Shown: one piece after another, positions 42,433 through 52,400 of the stretch
How the letters are laid out: every line of letters starts with the position of its first letter
Position numbering within the stretch: the first letter of the stretch is position 1
NCBI GenBank assembly: GCA_036389135.1
Contig: DASVQP010000063.1
Coordinates: 56,604 to 120,603 of the forward strand
Reading direction: 5' to 3'
Origin: Longimicrobium sp.
Lineage (GTDB): Bacteria; Gemmatimonadota; Gemmatimonadetes; Longimicrobiales; Longimicrobiaceae
DNA length: 64,000 nt
Notes under the pieces: model-generated
Database searches by the model: none
What the model saw: the letters and a program-made list of their open reading frames with translations, nothing else
Told to the model about the DNA's origin: nothing
Made by a program: the position numbers and the translations under genes

Positions 42433-45378
42433 ATGCCCACCCCTACAGGACCCTGGCGTATGATCTCCATCGCCGCCCTGGCATCCGTATGTATCGCCTG
42501 CGCCGACGACAGTCCGACCGCATCACAAGCTGGAGCACGGCATGCGGCACTCGCAGCCGGAGAGCAGATCCAGAGCTGCGCGCAATTCGAGATCCGCATC
42601 GGCAGCCAGATGCAGGTCACGGTTGTGCCGCTCACCGTCCCCGGCTGCGGTGGCACCCTCGTGCCGGTAGTCGACAGTAGTGCCACCCTCGACCGTAAGG
42701 GGCGTCTCCGCCTACCGCTCGTCCTGGAGAACCGTGGCACGGTCACCGTCGGGCCGCCCGCGCACTTGGTAAGCTGGCGGGATAGCCTTCGGATCATAAC
42801 CCAGGGCTCGAAAACGCCGGCCCTCCAGTTCGTGAATCCTGATTCGGTGGTGCCCACCACGTCACCGAGCATGCCTGGGGCTCTACTCTGGAAATACGAT
42901 ACCCTCCTCAACGGCTCAGGTCAGCGGCAGGTGTTGGCCCCGGGGGCACGTTCCCGCGTGCGCTGGGTCGAGATGGATGCCGTGGGCGTGTCCGTCTTCC
43001 GCGTCACTTTCCACACGCGCGCCGTAACTACCACGCCGACCGTTCCGCTTACGCCGCCGAATGGAAGGCCCGCGGAGCTCTACCACGAATCAAACGTGAT
43101 TGCGGGTAGCCGGCTTGCGACCGGCCCGTACCCGCGCAACGTGGTCCTGGTCCGCTTTCACCGCGGCGCCACCCAAGCGGAGCGGCAAGCCGCCATCGAC
43201 CTGGTTGGCGGAGAGGTGGTGGGCGGGTCGCCCATCATGGGAATCTACATCGTAAAGGCGCCGGAGGACGGCACCGACGCGCCGCTGGTTTCGGCGATCG
43301 AGCGGCTCAGCACGTTCCCCCAGGTTGCCTCGGCGGGTCCAGACTTCTTCTTCAGCCCCTCGTACGAGAAGCCCGGCGACGGCACCGGATGGCAACGGCC
43401 GCAGTGGGAGGTCGACGCGGACTCCGCGGCTGGTGACAACTGGGGGATGGAGCGGATCGCCGCACCGCTGGCCTGGGGATGTGAAACAGGCGACAGCACG
43501 GTGCGCGTCGCGATCATCGACAACGGCTTCCACAACGTCAGCGATCTGGCGACCAACACGACGAACCCCGGCATCGCGCAGTTCGGCGCGTTCACCGCGG
43601 ACCACGGGACGCGCGTCGCCTCCATCGTGGGTGCGCGTGGGAACAACAACGCGCAGATCACGGGAGTCATGTGGCGCGCCGATCTTCAGATGTACGAATA
43701 CGGGACCTCCAACAGCAATCCCAATCTCCAGCTTACCACGCTGGGGCTCCAAACAGCCATCGTCACGGCCGCGGCGAATGGCGCGTCGGTGATCAACATC
43801 TCGTCAGCGTTGTACTGGCTTCAGCAGCACGGCCGGTTGCCCTACGGCGTCCCCGGCGGGCCTGCCATACCCCACCCCGACAGTGCGAAAGCCGACAGTG
43901 CGCGAGTCCGCAGAGTCCACGCAGACCTCCGCGATGCGATCGCCTATGCCGACACGATACATGGCCAGAGACCACTGTTCGTACTCTCCGCCTCAAACGA
44001 CGGTATCGACGCATGGTGGTCCGGGATGGCGAACGTAGCGACAGACTACCCGGATCGAGTACTCGTCGTCGGCGCGGTGGACCAGCCGGGAGCACTCCGG
44101 TTCAACCACAATCAGCAGGGCAACAATCTGGTGAGCGTCGTGGCGCCCGGTGTCGATGTAGGTGTACTCGACGGTACCGGGACCCCTCGGCTCGACTCGG
44201 GCGCTTCGTTTGCTGCCCCGCACGTCACCGGAATCGCGGGGCTGCTGCTCTCCTTTGACCGCACGCTTTCTCCAGCGCAGGTGCGCCAGTTGATCGTGGA
44301 GGGAGCCGACAGTGCCCGGCGCGTCGTCAGCGGAACACCGACCGCGAACGCGCGGTGGAGCCTGCGACTCGCGGCCCGTAGGAACGGTGCCCGCCTCTGC
44401 GGCAATCGCGCGTGGATGGACAACGCCGGCTTTACCGTGCAACGGCGCAGCGCCCCCGAAACATCTCTTTTCGGTACGTCGACGTACGCCCCATGGGACA
44501 TCCTTCACCGCGGGCGGCGCATGCGCTTCCTGAACAATGGCGTCCCCAGAGTGTTCGAGTGGAGTGCGGCGGGCTGGCAGGCATCCGCACTCCTCGGGGG
44601 CGAAGCATCTCCGCTCACGGCTCGGAGCGGAGACCCCTATCGCTCGGTGTACCGTGATCCGCAGATCTCCAGTCAGGGGGTGAATCACAGCGGGGACACA
44701 TCCGTCGTACACAGGCGGCTGAACAATGGGGGGGTGGTAACTGACAACACTGCGATGATCACCGACGTGGAGGTATCGTTGCGAGATCCGGGTGGGAATC
44801 GGCGGTTGATCGGAACCCTCCCGGCTGCCCTCACGGAGACGCGAAGCAACGTGTGCATTCGAGAATCGCCGGATTCGTCCGGGAATTTCTCCTGCACCGC
44901 TACGCTGGGGGATCATGGGGTCGACTACATGGAGCGTCTGGAAATTCAAACCGCGTATGCACCCACCGGAAAGTCGGTCTTCGTGTTGCTCGGCCGAACT
45001 TTCACGCGCTGGGCGACGGTGGGAAACTGGTACTCCCCGTGTGACACCGGGTATTGGGGGAGTCGGTGCATGGATTATACGGTCACCCGCGGCTATCGCG
45101 ACGTTCGGATTTACTCCGTCCCGGTGGCTGGCGGCGCGCCCACTTTGCTCTGGCAGGAAAACGACATCAGCCTGACACCGCTTGGGGTCAGCGCGGAGAG
45201 TAATGAGCTGGCAGTGACGCGCCGGACAAGTAACTCCGTCACCCACGAAGCCTGGGGGAAGCCCCCTGTAGTAACCACCAACACCAGCACGTGTCGCGCG
45301 CAGTTCCGCGACCTGCGCCAGGCGGGCGCGCTACGGTTTGAAGTACCCGATTGTGTCGATGCGACGTACGCGCCCTGA
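42433..45378 (+). CDS. secreted subtilisin-like (S8) serine protease, likely lipoprotein
   Basis: 981 residues. MISIAALASVCIACADD (from ATG 42460) resembles a lipoprotein signal; ATG 42433 adds nine residues. A propeptide-like region with EEDGTDAPLV-type sequence near residues 230-300 precedes the catalytic domain. Triad: Asp363 in VAIIDNGF, His391 in DHGTRVASIVG, Ser592 in DSGASFAAPHVTG. A long C-terminal region (about 630-981) with several cysteines is unclassified. S8 proteases of this sort degrade exogenous protein or process surface proteins. Base composition is less GC-biased than in neighbours, and a strong terminator follows. Confidence 0.88.
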   Translation: MPTPTGPWRMISIAALASVCIACADDSPTASQAGARHAALAAGEQIQSCAQFEIRIGSQMQVTVVPLTVPGCGGTLVPVVDSSATLDRKGRLRLPLVLENRGTVTVGPPAHLVSWRDSLRIITQGSKTPALQFVNPDSVVPTTSPSMPGALLWKYDTLLNGSGQRQVLAPGARSRVRWVEMDAVGVSVFRVTFHTRAVTTTPTVPLTPPNGRPAELYHESNVIAGSRLATGPYPRNVVLVRFHRGATQAERQAAIDLVGGEVVGGSPIMGIYIVKAPEDGTDAPLVSAIERLSTFPQVASAGPDFFFSPSYEKPGDGTGWQRPQWEVDADSAAGDNWGMERIAAPLAWGCETGDSTVRVAIIDNGFHNVSDLATNTTNPGIAQFGAFTADHGTRVASIVGARGNNNAQITGVMWRADLQMYEYGTSNSNPNLQLTTLGLQTAIVTAAANGASVINISSALYWLQQHGRLPYGVPGGPAIPHPDSAKADSARVRRVHADLRDAIAYADTIHGQRPLFVLSASNDGIDAWWSGMANVATDYPDRVLVVGAVDQPGALRFNHNQQGNNLVSVVAPGVDVGVLDGTGTPRLDSGASFAAPHVTGIAGLLLSFDRTLSPAQVRQLIVEGADSARRVVSGTPTANARWSLRLAARRNGARLCGNRAWMDNAGFTVQRRSAPETSLFGTSTYAPWDILHRGRRMRFLNNGVPRVFEWSAAGWQASALLGGEASPLTARSGDPYRSVYRDPQISSQGVNHSGDTSVVHRRLNNGGVVTDNTAMITDVEVSLRDPGGNRRLIGTLPAALTETRSNVCIRESPDSSGNFSCTATLGDHGVDYMERLEIQTAYAPTGKSVFVLLGRTFTRWATVGNWYSPCDTGYWGSRCMDYTVTRGYRDVRIYSVPVAGGAPTLLWQENDISLTPLGVSAESNELAVTRRTSNSVTHEAWGKPPVVTTNTSTCRAQFRDLRQAGALRFEVPDCVDATYAP

Positions 45379-45432
45379 CCAGCGGTGCCGGTTCAGGCCG
45401 GGAGAGCGTTGCCCGTAGAGCTCTGCCGTGAC

Positions 45433-45459
45433 AGCGGCCACGGAATCTCCGTGGCCGCT
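45433..45459. terminator. Bidirectional terminator-like hairpin
   Basis: A perfect 11-bp stem AGCGGCCACGG / CCGTGGCCGCT with loop AATCT, between the convergent S8 protease and histidine kinase genes. It is followed by TTCGTGCTTCGTT, a weak T-run. Confidence 0.7.
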
Positions 45460-45548
45460 TCGTGCTTCGTTCAGGAGAGGTGACCGGCCATACCTCTTCA
45501 GGCTCGTACGGCAGAGCGCTGCGTAGGGGAACACGGCGGTCGCTACGC

Positions 45549-46817
45549 CTACCCCAGCGGCAGCGTCAGCGTAAACGTGCTCCCCTCGCCGACCGCGCTC
45601 TCCGCCACGAGCTCGCCGTCCATGGCGCGGGCCAGGTCGCGGCTGATGGCGAGGCCCAGGCCGGTGCCCTCGGCCGTGCGGGTGAGGTCGGAGCGCACCT
45701 GCACGAACGGCTCAAAGATGGCGGCCAGCTTGTCCGCGGGGACGCCGATGCCGGTGTCGGTCACGCGAAAGACCACGCAACCCCCCGCCTCGCCGCACCA
45801 GAGGGTGACGCGCCCGCCGGAGGGGGTGAACTTGACGGCGTTGGAGAGGAGGTTCGCCAGGATCTGGAGGAGCTTCTCCGCGTCCGCGCGCACGGTGAGC
45901 GCATCGCTGCACGGCGACACCTCCAGCCGCAGCCCCTTGGCCCCCGCCTGCGGCGCCACCAGCGCCTCCGCCGACGCGAGCACCCCGCGCACGCCAACGT
46001 CGCGCAGCTCGTAGTGGACGGCGCCCGTCTCCAGCTTGGCGTAGTTGAGCACCTCGTTGATCAGCCCCAGCAGGTGCCGCTGGCTGGCCTGGATGCGCTG
46101 AAGGTCCTCGCGCTGGCGGTCGTTGATGGGGCCGCGCACCCCCATCTCCAGCAGCTCCGCGTAGCCGCCGATGGCGTTGAGCGGCGTCCTCAGCTCGTGG
46201 CTCATGGTGGCGAGGAACTCGCTCTTCACGCGGTTCGCCTCCTCGGCGGCGCCGGTGCGCTCCGCGAGCTGCTCGGCGCTCCAGCGCAGCTCGCGCGTCT
46301 GCGTCTCCAGCTGCACCGCCTGCAGCTCCATCTCCAGCGCGCGCTCGGCCAGGCGTGCGGCCAGGGCGCGCGCCTCCTCGCCCTGGCGGCGCAGCTCCAG
46401 CGACAACGACCGGGCGCGGAGGAGGATCGCCACGCGGGCGCGCAGCTCCGGCTTTTCGATGGGGGTGATGATCAGCTCGTCCACCCCGCGCCACACCTGG
46501 CGCGTGACCATCTTCACCCCCGGACGCGAGGTGATGAGGAGGACGGGGAGGAGGGCGGGCTGTTCGCGCTCCTTTCTCCGCTGCACGCGCTCCCACAGGC
46601 GGTCGAGCGCGCGCCCGTCCACGATGCACAGGTCGAAGTCCTGCTCCAGCGCCTCCTCATCGTCCGCCACGACGACGGTGTGGTCCCGGGACAGCTCGTC
46701 GGCCAGCAGCGAGCCGTTCTCCCGCTGGTCCAGCAGGAGGAGGATGCGTTTGGCGCGGAGCTCGGCCGGCGCCACGTCCAGCTCCGCCGTGGTGACGTCG
46801 TGCGGGGCGGTGCTCAC
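45549..46817 (-). CDS. histidine kinase with N-terminal receiver-like domain
   Basis: 422 residues, soluble. N-terminal receiver-like fold (about 20-135) with DLCIVDGRALD offering the acidic site; HisKA with the His in TMSHELRTPLNAIGGY near 220; HATPase with NAVKFT, DTGIGVP and GTGLGLAISRDLA. The GTG start overlaps the KaiC-like gene's stop (GTGA), so the two are one transcription and translation unit. In cyanobacteria KaiC signals through kinases such as SasA; here the receiver-kinase is likely the output of, or input to, the KaiC-like ATPase. Pairing is visible; mechanism is inference. Confidence 0.9.
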   Translation of the reverse strand: MSTAPHDVTTAELDVAPAELRAKRILLLLDQRENGSLLADELSRDHTVVVADDEEALEQDFDLCIVDGRALDRLWERVQRRKEREQPALLPVLLITSRPGVKMVTRQVWRGVDELIITPIEKPELRARVAILLRARSLSLELRRQGEEARALAARLAERALEMELQAVQLETQTRELRWSAEQLAERTGAAEEANRVKSEFLATMSHELRTPLNAIGGYAELLEMGVRGPINDRQREDLQRIQASQRHLLGLINEVLNYAKLETGAVHYELRDVGVRGVLASAEALVAPQAGAKGLRLEVSPCSDALTVRADAEKLLQILANLLSNAVKFTPSGGRVTLWCGEAGGCVVFRVTDTGIGVPADKLAAIFEPFVQVRSDLTRTAEGTGLGLAISRDLARAMDGELVAESAVGEGSTFTLTLPLG

Positions 46818-48283
46818 GGGAGGCCGCCCTCTTCACGCCAACGATCCGGAGTGCCCGTAAGGACGCCGCGCAGCCCGGTGAGGGGGGGGCCCACCTGCAC
46901 CCCGTCGCAGGTGATCTCGTACTCGCGCAGCGTCTTGGTGAAGTCGCCCATGCGCTTCTTCAGCACGCCCATCGCCTTGCGCAGCTCGCCCTTTACCTCC
47001 AGGTAGCGCATGAAGATCAGGTTGTCGCACAAGTAGCTGATCTCCGTCTCGGTCGCGCGGAACTCGCCGGTGATGGACTTCACCTCGTTGATGAAGATCA
47101 CCGTGACGCCCATGTTCTTGAGGTAGCGGCCGAGGGCGTGGAGCTGCACCACCAGCTCGTCGCCGGCCAGCGTCAGCTGGTAGCCCGCGATCCCATCGAG
47201 CATCACGATGCGCGCGCCGTTCTCCTCCACCTCGCGCCGCACCATGAGCGCGAACTCGCCCGGCGAAAAGCGAAGGGGCTCCACCTCCACGATCGCCAGC
47301 GACCCGTCTTCCACCATCCCGCGCACCGGCACGCCGATGGCGTCGCAGCGGTGGAGCAGGGTGTTGAGCTGCTCTTCGAAGGCGTATACCACCGAGCGCT
47401 CGCCGCGAGCGGCGGCCTCCTTCATGAACTGGATGCCGAGCGTCGTCTTCCCCACCCCGCTGGGCCCGCTCAGGATGGTGATGGTGCCGCGCTCGATGCC
47501 GCCGCCCAGCATCTCGTCGATCTCCGGGATCCCCGAAGGAATCAGCTCGTGCACGAACTCGCGCTCGTGCGACCCCGGCACCAGGCGCGGGTAGATCTCC
47601 ATGCCTCGCCCGGTGAGGCGCATGGCGTGGGGCCCGCCTTCGAAGTCCGACCCGCGCATCTTGGTGACGCACAGCATCCGCCGCAGCACCCCGTGCGAGG
47701 GCGAGATCACCAGGTCGATGATCCCGTCGCTCATGAAGCGCAGGTCGTCGTCCGGCACGTTGTCGGTGGGCTCGGAGCTCAGCATGGCGGTGGCGCCCTG
47801 CTCCACCAGGTAGCGCACGAAGGAGAGCGCCTGCTTGCGGAACTGGAAGGCGTCGCTCGCCATGTAGCGCAGCGTGGTGACCGCGTCCACGAAGACGCGC
47901 TGCGGCTTCAGCTCCTCGATGGTCTGGATGATCCGCCGGGTGGTGGGGTCGCGCTCCACGTCGGCCAGCGAGAAGATGTCGTAGCTCTGGTTCTGGGCAA
48001 AGAACTCGCGCGTGGGGCTCAGGTCCAGGATGGCGATCTCGGACAGGTCCAGCCCCTGCGACGCCGCGTCCAGGCGGAGCTGCGCCTCGGACGACTCCAG
48101 CGTGATGAGCAGCGCCTTCTCCCCCAGCGCCACGCCGGCCAGGAGGAAGTGGATGCCCAGCGTCGTCTTGCCGGTGCCCGGCCCGCCTCGTACGAGGTAG
48201 GCCCGCTCGGGAATGAGACCGCCGTGCAGTACCTCGTCGAGTCCGGGCAGCCCCGTGGGGCGCCGCGCGGTGCCGGTGTCCAA
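46814..48283 (-). CDS. KaiC-like double-domain ATPase
   Basis: 489 residues with two RecA/KaiC folds. Walker A motifs GGPGTGKTT (33-41) and SGPSGVGKTT (272-281); the second domain has the FEE acidic pair of KaiC, the first has only LES. The end of the second domain holds the EFRATETEISYLCDNLIF segment seen in KaiC-like proteins, near where cyanobacterial KaiC carries its phosphorylation sites. The start is a TTG (48283) eight bases after GGAG. KaiA and KaiB are not present in the window, so a clock is not implied; many bacteria use KaiC-like ATPases in stress signalling with a kinase, here encoded in overlap. Confidence 0.9.
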   Translation of the reverse strand: MDTGTARRPTGLPGLDEVLHGGLIPERAYLVRGGPGTGKTTLGIHFLLAGVALGEKALLITLESSEAQLRLDAASQGLDLSEIAILDLSPTREFFAQNQSYDIFSLADVERDPTTRRIIQTIEELKPQRVFVDAVTTLRYMASDAFQFRKQALSFVRYLVEQGATAMLSSEPTDNVPDDDLRFMSDGIIDLVISPSHGVLRRMLCVTKMRGSDFEGGPHAMRLTGRGMEIYPRLVPGSHEREFVHELIPSGIPEIDEMLGGGIERGTITILSGPSGVGKTTLGIQFMKEAAARGERSVVYAFEEQLNTLLHRCDAIGVPVRGMVEDGSLAIVEVEPLRFSPGEFALMVRREVEENGARIVMLDGIAGYQLTLAGDELVVQLHALGRYLKNMGVTVIFINEVKSITGEFRATETEISYLCDNLIFMRYLEVKGELRKAMGVLKKRMGDFTKTLREYEITCDGVQVGPPLTGLRGVLTGTPDRWREEGGLP

Positions 48284-48529
48284 GTAGGCGTCTCCATGCG
48301 TGGGGGGTCGCTACGTTCGACGGGTCTTCTGCAAGCCACTCGCCAAAGCAAAAAGCGGCCTCACACAGAGCCACGGAGGGGAACTGCAAGAACGGAAGAG
48401 GTGTTTTCCCGCGGCTCGCTGTTCCCTCTGTGTTCTCTGTGTGAGGCTGTTCTCCCGCGAAACTAAATACTTGCTCCGCTCGTCCGGTCAGGGTGCACCC
48501 CCGCCCCTGACCCCTCGCTTCGCATCTCC
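48284..48529. repeat. Divergent gap with inverted repeat (CCTCACACAGAG family)
   Basis: 48359-48446: CCTCACACAGAGCCACGGAG at the left, CTCTGTGTGAGG at the right. A stem forms across some 60 bases. Nothing else recognised between the KaiC-like gene and the ABC ATPase. Confidence 0.65.
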
Positions 48530-49423
48530 ATGGAACTCCAGATCCGCGACCTGTCCAAGACGTACGGCAACGGGGTGCATGCCCTGAACGGCGTCACGCT
48601 CACCATTCCGCTGGGGATGTACGGGCTGCTCGGGCCCAACGGCGCGGGCAAGTCCACGCTGATGAGGACGCTGGCGACGCTGCAGGAGCCGGATTCGGGG
48701 TCGGTCCGCCTGGGCGAGCTGGACGTGCTGCGCAACAAGGACGAGATGCGCAGGACGCTCGGCTACCTGCCGCAGGAGTTCGGCGTGTACCCCAGCGTGC
48801 GGGCGGAGCGGCTGCTGGAGCACTTCGCGGTGCTCAAAGGAATCCCCCGAACGGCGCGGAAGGAGGTGGTGGAGGCGCTCCTCCGCCAGACCAACCTGTG
48901 GGACGTGCGGCGCGAAAAGCTGGGCGGATTCTCCGGCGGGATGCGCCAGCGCTTCGGGGTGGCGGTGGCGCTGCTGGGGAATCCGAAGCTGATCATAGTA
49001 GACGAGCCCACCGCGGGGCTGGACCCGGCGGAGCGCGTGCGCTTCCTTAACCTGCTCAGCGAGCTGGGCGAGAACAGCATCGTCATCCTCTCCACCCACA
49101 TCGTGGAGGACGTGGTGGAGCTGTGCAGCCGCATGGCCATCATCGACCGCGGCGAGATCCTGCTGGAGGCCGAGCCGCTGCGCAGCGTGCAGGAGCTGCG
49201 CGGCCGGATCTGGCGGCGGGTCGTCTCGCGCGACGAGCTGCCGGAGGTGGAGCGGCGGCACGCGGTGATCTCCACGCGGCTGCTGGCGGGGCGCACCGTG
49301 GTGCACGTGTACGGCGATGCGTCGCCCGGAGCGGGGTTCGAGCCGGTGGAGCCGGGGCTGGAGGACGTCTACTTCAGCGTCATGGGGCGCCACCACGGCC
49401 GCCGCGCGGAGGTGGCATCGTGA
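48530..49423 (+). CDS. ABC transporter ATP-binding protein
   Basis: 297 residues. Walker A GPNGAGKST, Q-loop LPQEFG, signature FSGGMRQR, Walker B LIIVDEPTAGLD, and a final switch-His in TH(IV). This is the NodI/CcmA-like export set. A C-terminal domain follows (about 215-297) that is often present with ABC-2 permeases. Its stop TGA overlaps the GTG of the permease-peptidase gene. The partner is therefore clear: the two make one transporter, probably exporting a hydrophobic compound or peptide. Confidence 0.92.
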   Translation: MELQIRDLSKTYGNGVHALNGVTLTIPLGMYGLLGPNGAGKSTLMRTLATLQEPDSGSVRLGELDVLRNKDEMRRTLGYLPQEFGVYPSVRAERLLEHFAVLKGIPRTARKEVVEALLRQTNLWDVRREKLGGFSGGMRQRFGVAVALLGNPKLIIVDEPTAGLDPAERVRFLNLLSELGENSIVILSTHIVEDVVELCSRMAIIDRGEILLEAEPLRSVQELRGRIWRRVVSRDELPEVERRHAVISTRLLAGRTVVHVYGDASPGAGFEPVEPGLEDVYFSVMGRHHGRRAEVAS

Positions 49424-52400
49424 GGATGGGCGAGGTCTTCCGCTTCGAGATCGAGTACCGGCTGCGCAGCCTGTCGACCTGGATCTACGCGGCGCTCCTG
49501 CTGGGGGTGCCATTCCTGATGCTGCACATGATCAACGGCAGCAGCAGCTGGATGAACTCGCCGGAAAGGGTCACGATCATCTCCGGCATGACCGGCACGC
49601 TGGGGATGCTGGTGACGGCCGCGCTCTTTGGCGACGCGGCCACGCGCGACTTCTCGTCCGGGATGCATCCGCTGGTCTTCACCACGCCCACGCGCAAGGC
49701 GGAGTACCTGGGCGGGCGCTTCCTGGGCGCGCTTGCGGTCAACGCGGTGCTCCTGCTGGGCGTGCCGCTCGGACAGCTGATCGGCGCGAGCATGCCGTAC
49801 ATGGACCCGCAGATGTTCGGGCCCATGCGGCCGGGCGCGTACGTACAGGCGTACCTCCTCTTCCTCCTCCCCAACCTGGTCCTCACCGCGGCGGTGCTCT
49901 TTTCCGTCGCGGCGCTCGGCCGGCAGATCCTTCCCGCCTTCCTCGGCGGCGTCGCGCTCTTCATCGCCTACACCTTTGCGGGGGAGATGGCGGGCGATCT
50001 CGGCGCGTCGACGCTGGCGGCGCTGGCTGATCCGTTCGGCGTGCAGGTGGTGGAGGGGATCACGCGCTACTGGACGCCGGTGCAGCGCGACTCGCAGGCG
50101 ATCGGCTTCCCGGCGATCCTGCTGTGGAACCGGCTCCTCTGGCTCGGCGTCGCGATGGCGATCCTGGCGCTGCTCCACCACCGCTTCCGCTTCGCCCACC
50201 CGGGCGGCGCACCCGGCCGCAGGAGGCGGCGCAAGGTGGCGGACGCCCCGGTGCTCAGGACGGGCCCCATCGTGGTTCCGGCGGTCGAGAGGTCGTTCGG
50301 GGCGCGCATGCGCGTGGAGCAGACGATCGAGGTCGCTCGGCGCGCGCTGGGGGAGATCGCGCGGAGCCGCGCCTTCCTCGCCATCGCGGCGGGGGCGGTG
50401 GTCTTCGTCTTCGTGGTGGGGTGGGACGTGGGGGACCTGATCTTCGGCACCTCCACCTGGCCCGTCACCCACCTCATCGCGGTGGACGTGCTAACCGGCG
50501 CGGCCGCACCCATCGTGGCCGTGCTGATCGCGCTCTTCGCGGGCGAGATGGTGTGGCGGGAGCGCGACGTGCGCGTGAGCGAGATCGCCGATGCCGCGCC
50601 GGTGCGGGGGTGGGTGGCGCTGCTGGGACGCTTCCTGGCGCTCGTGGCGATGATCGTGATCCTGCAGGCGGTGCTGATGGGGTCGGGCGTGCTGCTGCAG
50701 GCGCTCCGCGGCTACCACCGCCACGAGCTCGGGCTCTACCTGCGCATCCTCTTCGGGATGAAGCTGATCGACTACGTCCTCATCGCGGCGCTGGCGATGG
50801 CGGTGCACGCGATCGTGAACCAGAAGTACCTCGGGCACTTAGTGGTGGTGCTGTACTACCTCTTCACCGTCTTCGCCGGCAGCTTCGGCGTGCAGCACAA
50901 CCTGCTGGTCTACGGCTCCGATCCGGGTTGGGTGTACTCCGACATGAACGGATTCGGCCCGTTCGTGGCGCCCTTCGTCTGGTTCAAGCTGTACTGGGCG
51001 GCCTGGGCGCTCCTCTTTGCCCTCGCCGCGAACCTCGCGTGGGTGCGCGGACGGGAGTGGAGCGTGCGCACGCGCGTGGCCGAGGCGCGCTCGCGGGTCA
51101 CCGGCACCGTGGTGCGCGCGGGCGCCCTGGCGGCGATGCTGGTGCTGGCGCTGGGCGGCTTCATCTTCTACAACACCAACATCCTTAACGACTACCGCAC
51201 GCCCTTTGAGCAGGGCGAGGTGCAGGCGGAGTACGAACGCCGCTACCGCCGCTTCGACGCCCTTCCGCAGCCCCGCCTGACCGCCGCCAAGCTGCGCGTA
51301 GAGATCTACCCGGACGAGGGCGCCGCCGACCTGCGCGGCACCTACCGCCTCGTCAACCTGACGGCACGGGCGATCGACTCGGTGCACGTCGCCGTCGCGC
51401 CGGAGATCCGCGTCCGCTCCATCGGCTTCGACCGCCCGGCCAGGCGCGTGCTGCGGGACGACCGGGCGCAGTACCACATCTACGCCCTCGCGCGCCCGCT
51501 GCGGCCCGGCGACTCGCTGCACCTGGCGTTCGACGTGGGATTCCGGCCGCGCGGCTTCCCCAACAGCGGCATCCCCACCGACGTGGCGCGGAACGGCGCC
51601 TACTTCGACGCCCGCTGGCTGCCGCTGATCGGCTACCAGCCGGCCGGCGAGCTGAGCGACGAGAAGGCGCGCCGGGAGCACGGCCTCCCCCCGATCCGTC
51701 CCACGCCCGCGGCGGACGACGCGGGCGCGCTCCAATCCCGCTGGGGTATCCGCAACGTGGACCTAGTGCACATCGACGCCGTCGTCGGCACCGACCGCGA
51801 CCAGATCGCCATCACCCCCGGCACCCTGCAGCGCGAGTGGATGGAGAACGGCCGGCGTTACTTCCACTACCGCATGGACGGGCCGCTCCCCTTCAACGCA
51901 CCCGTCCTATCCGCCGAGTACGCGGTGGCGGAGGACCGCTGGAGGGACCCTTCGGCAAGCTCAGGGCAGGCTGTCGCGCTGCGCGTCTACCATCACCCGA
52001 CGCACACCTTCAACGTGCAGCGGATGCTCCGCGGTATGAAGGCGGCGCTGGAATACAACAGCACCCACTTCGGCCCCTACCAGTTCAGGGAGCTGCGCGT
52101 GGTGGAGTTTCCGCGCTACGCCAGCTTCGCCCGCGCGCACCCGCACACCATCGCCTACTCGGAGGGGAGCGCCTTCCTCACGCGCGTCTACGAGGGCGAC
52201 GTGGACCGCCCCTTCTTCGTGACCGCGCACGAGACGGCGCACCAGTGGTGGGGCGGCCAGGTGTTCGGCGCGCGTGTGCGCGGTGCCTCCATCCTCACCG
52301 AGACACTGGCGCAGTACAGCTCCATGATGGTGATGGAGAAGGAGCTGGGTTTGGAACAGGTCCGCCGCTTCTACGAGTACGAGCTGGAGCGCTACCTCCA

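Noticed and set aside
46814..48283. A full circadian clock locus
   Set aside because: KaiC-like ATPase only; no kaiA or kaiB is visible.
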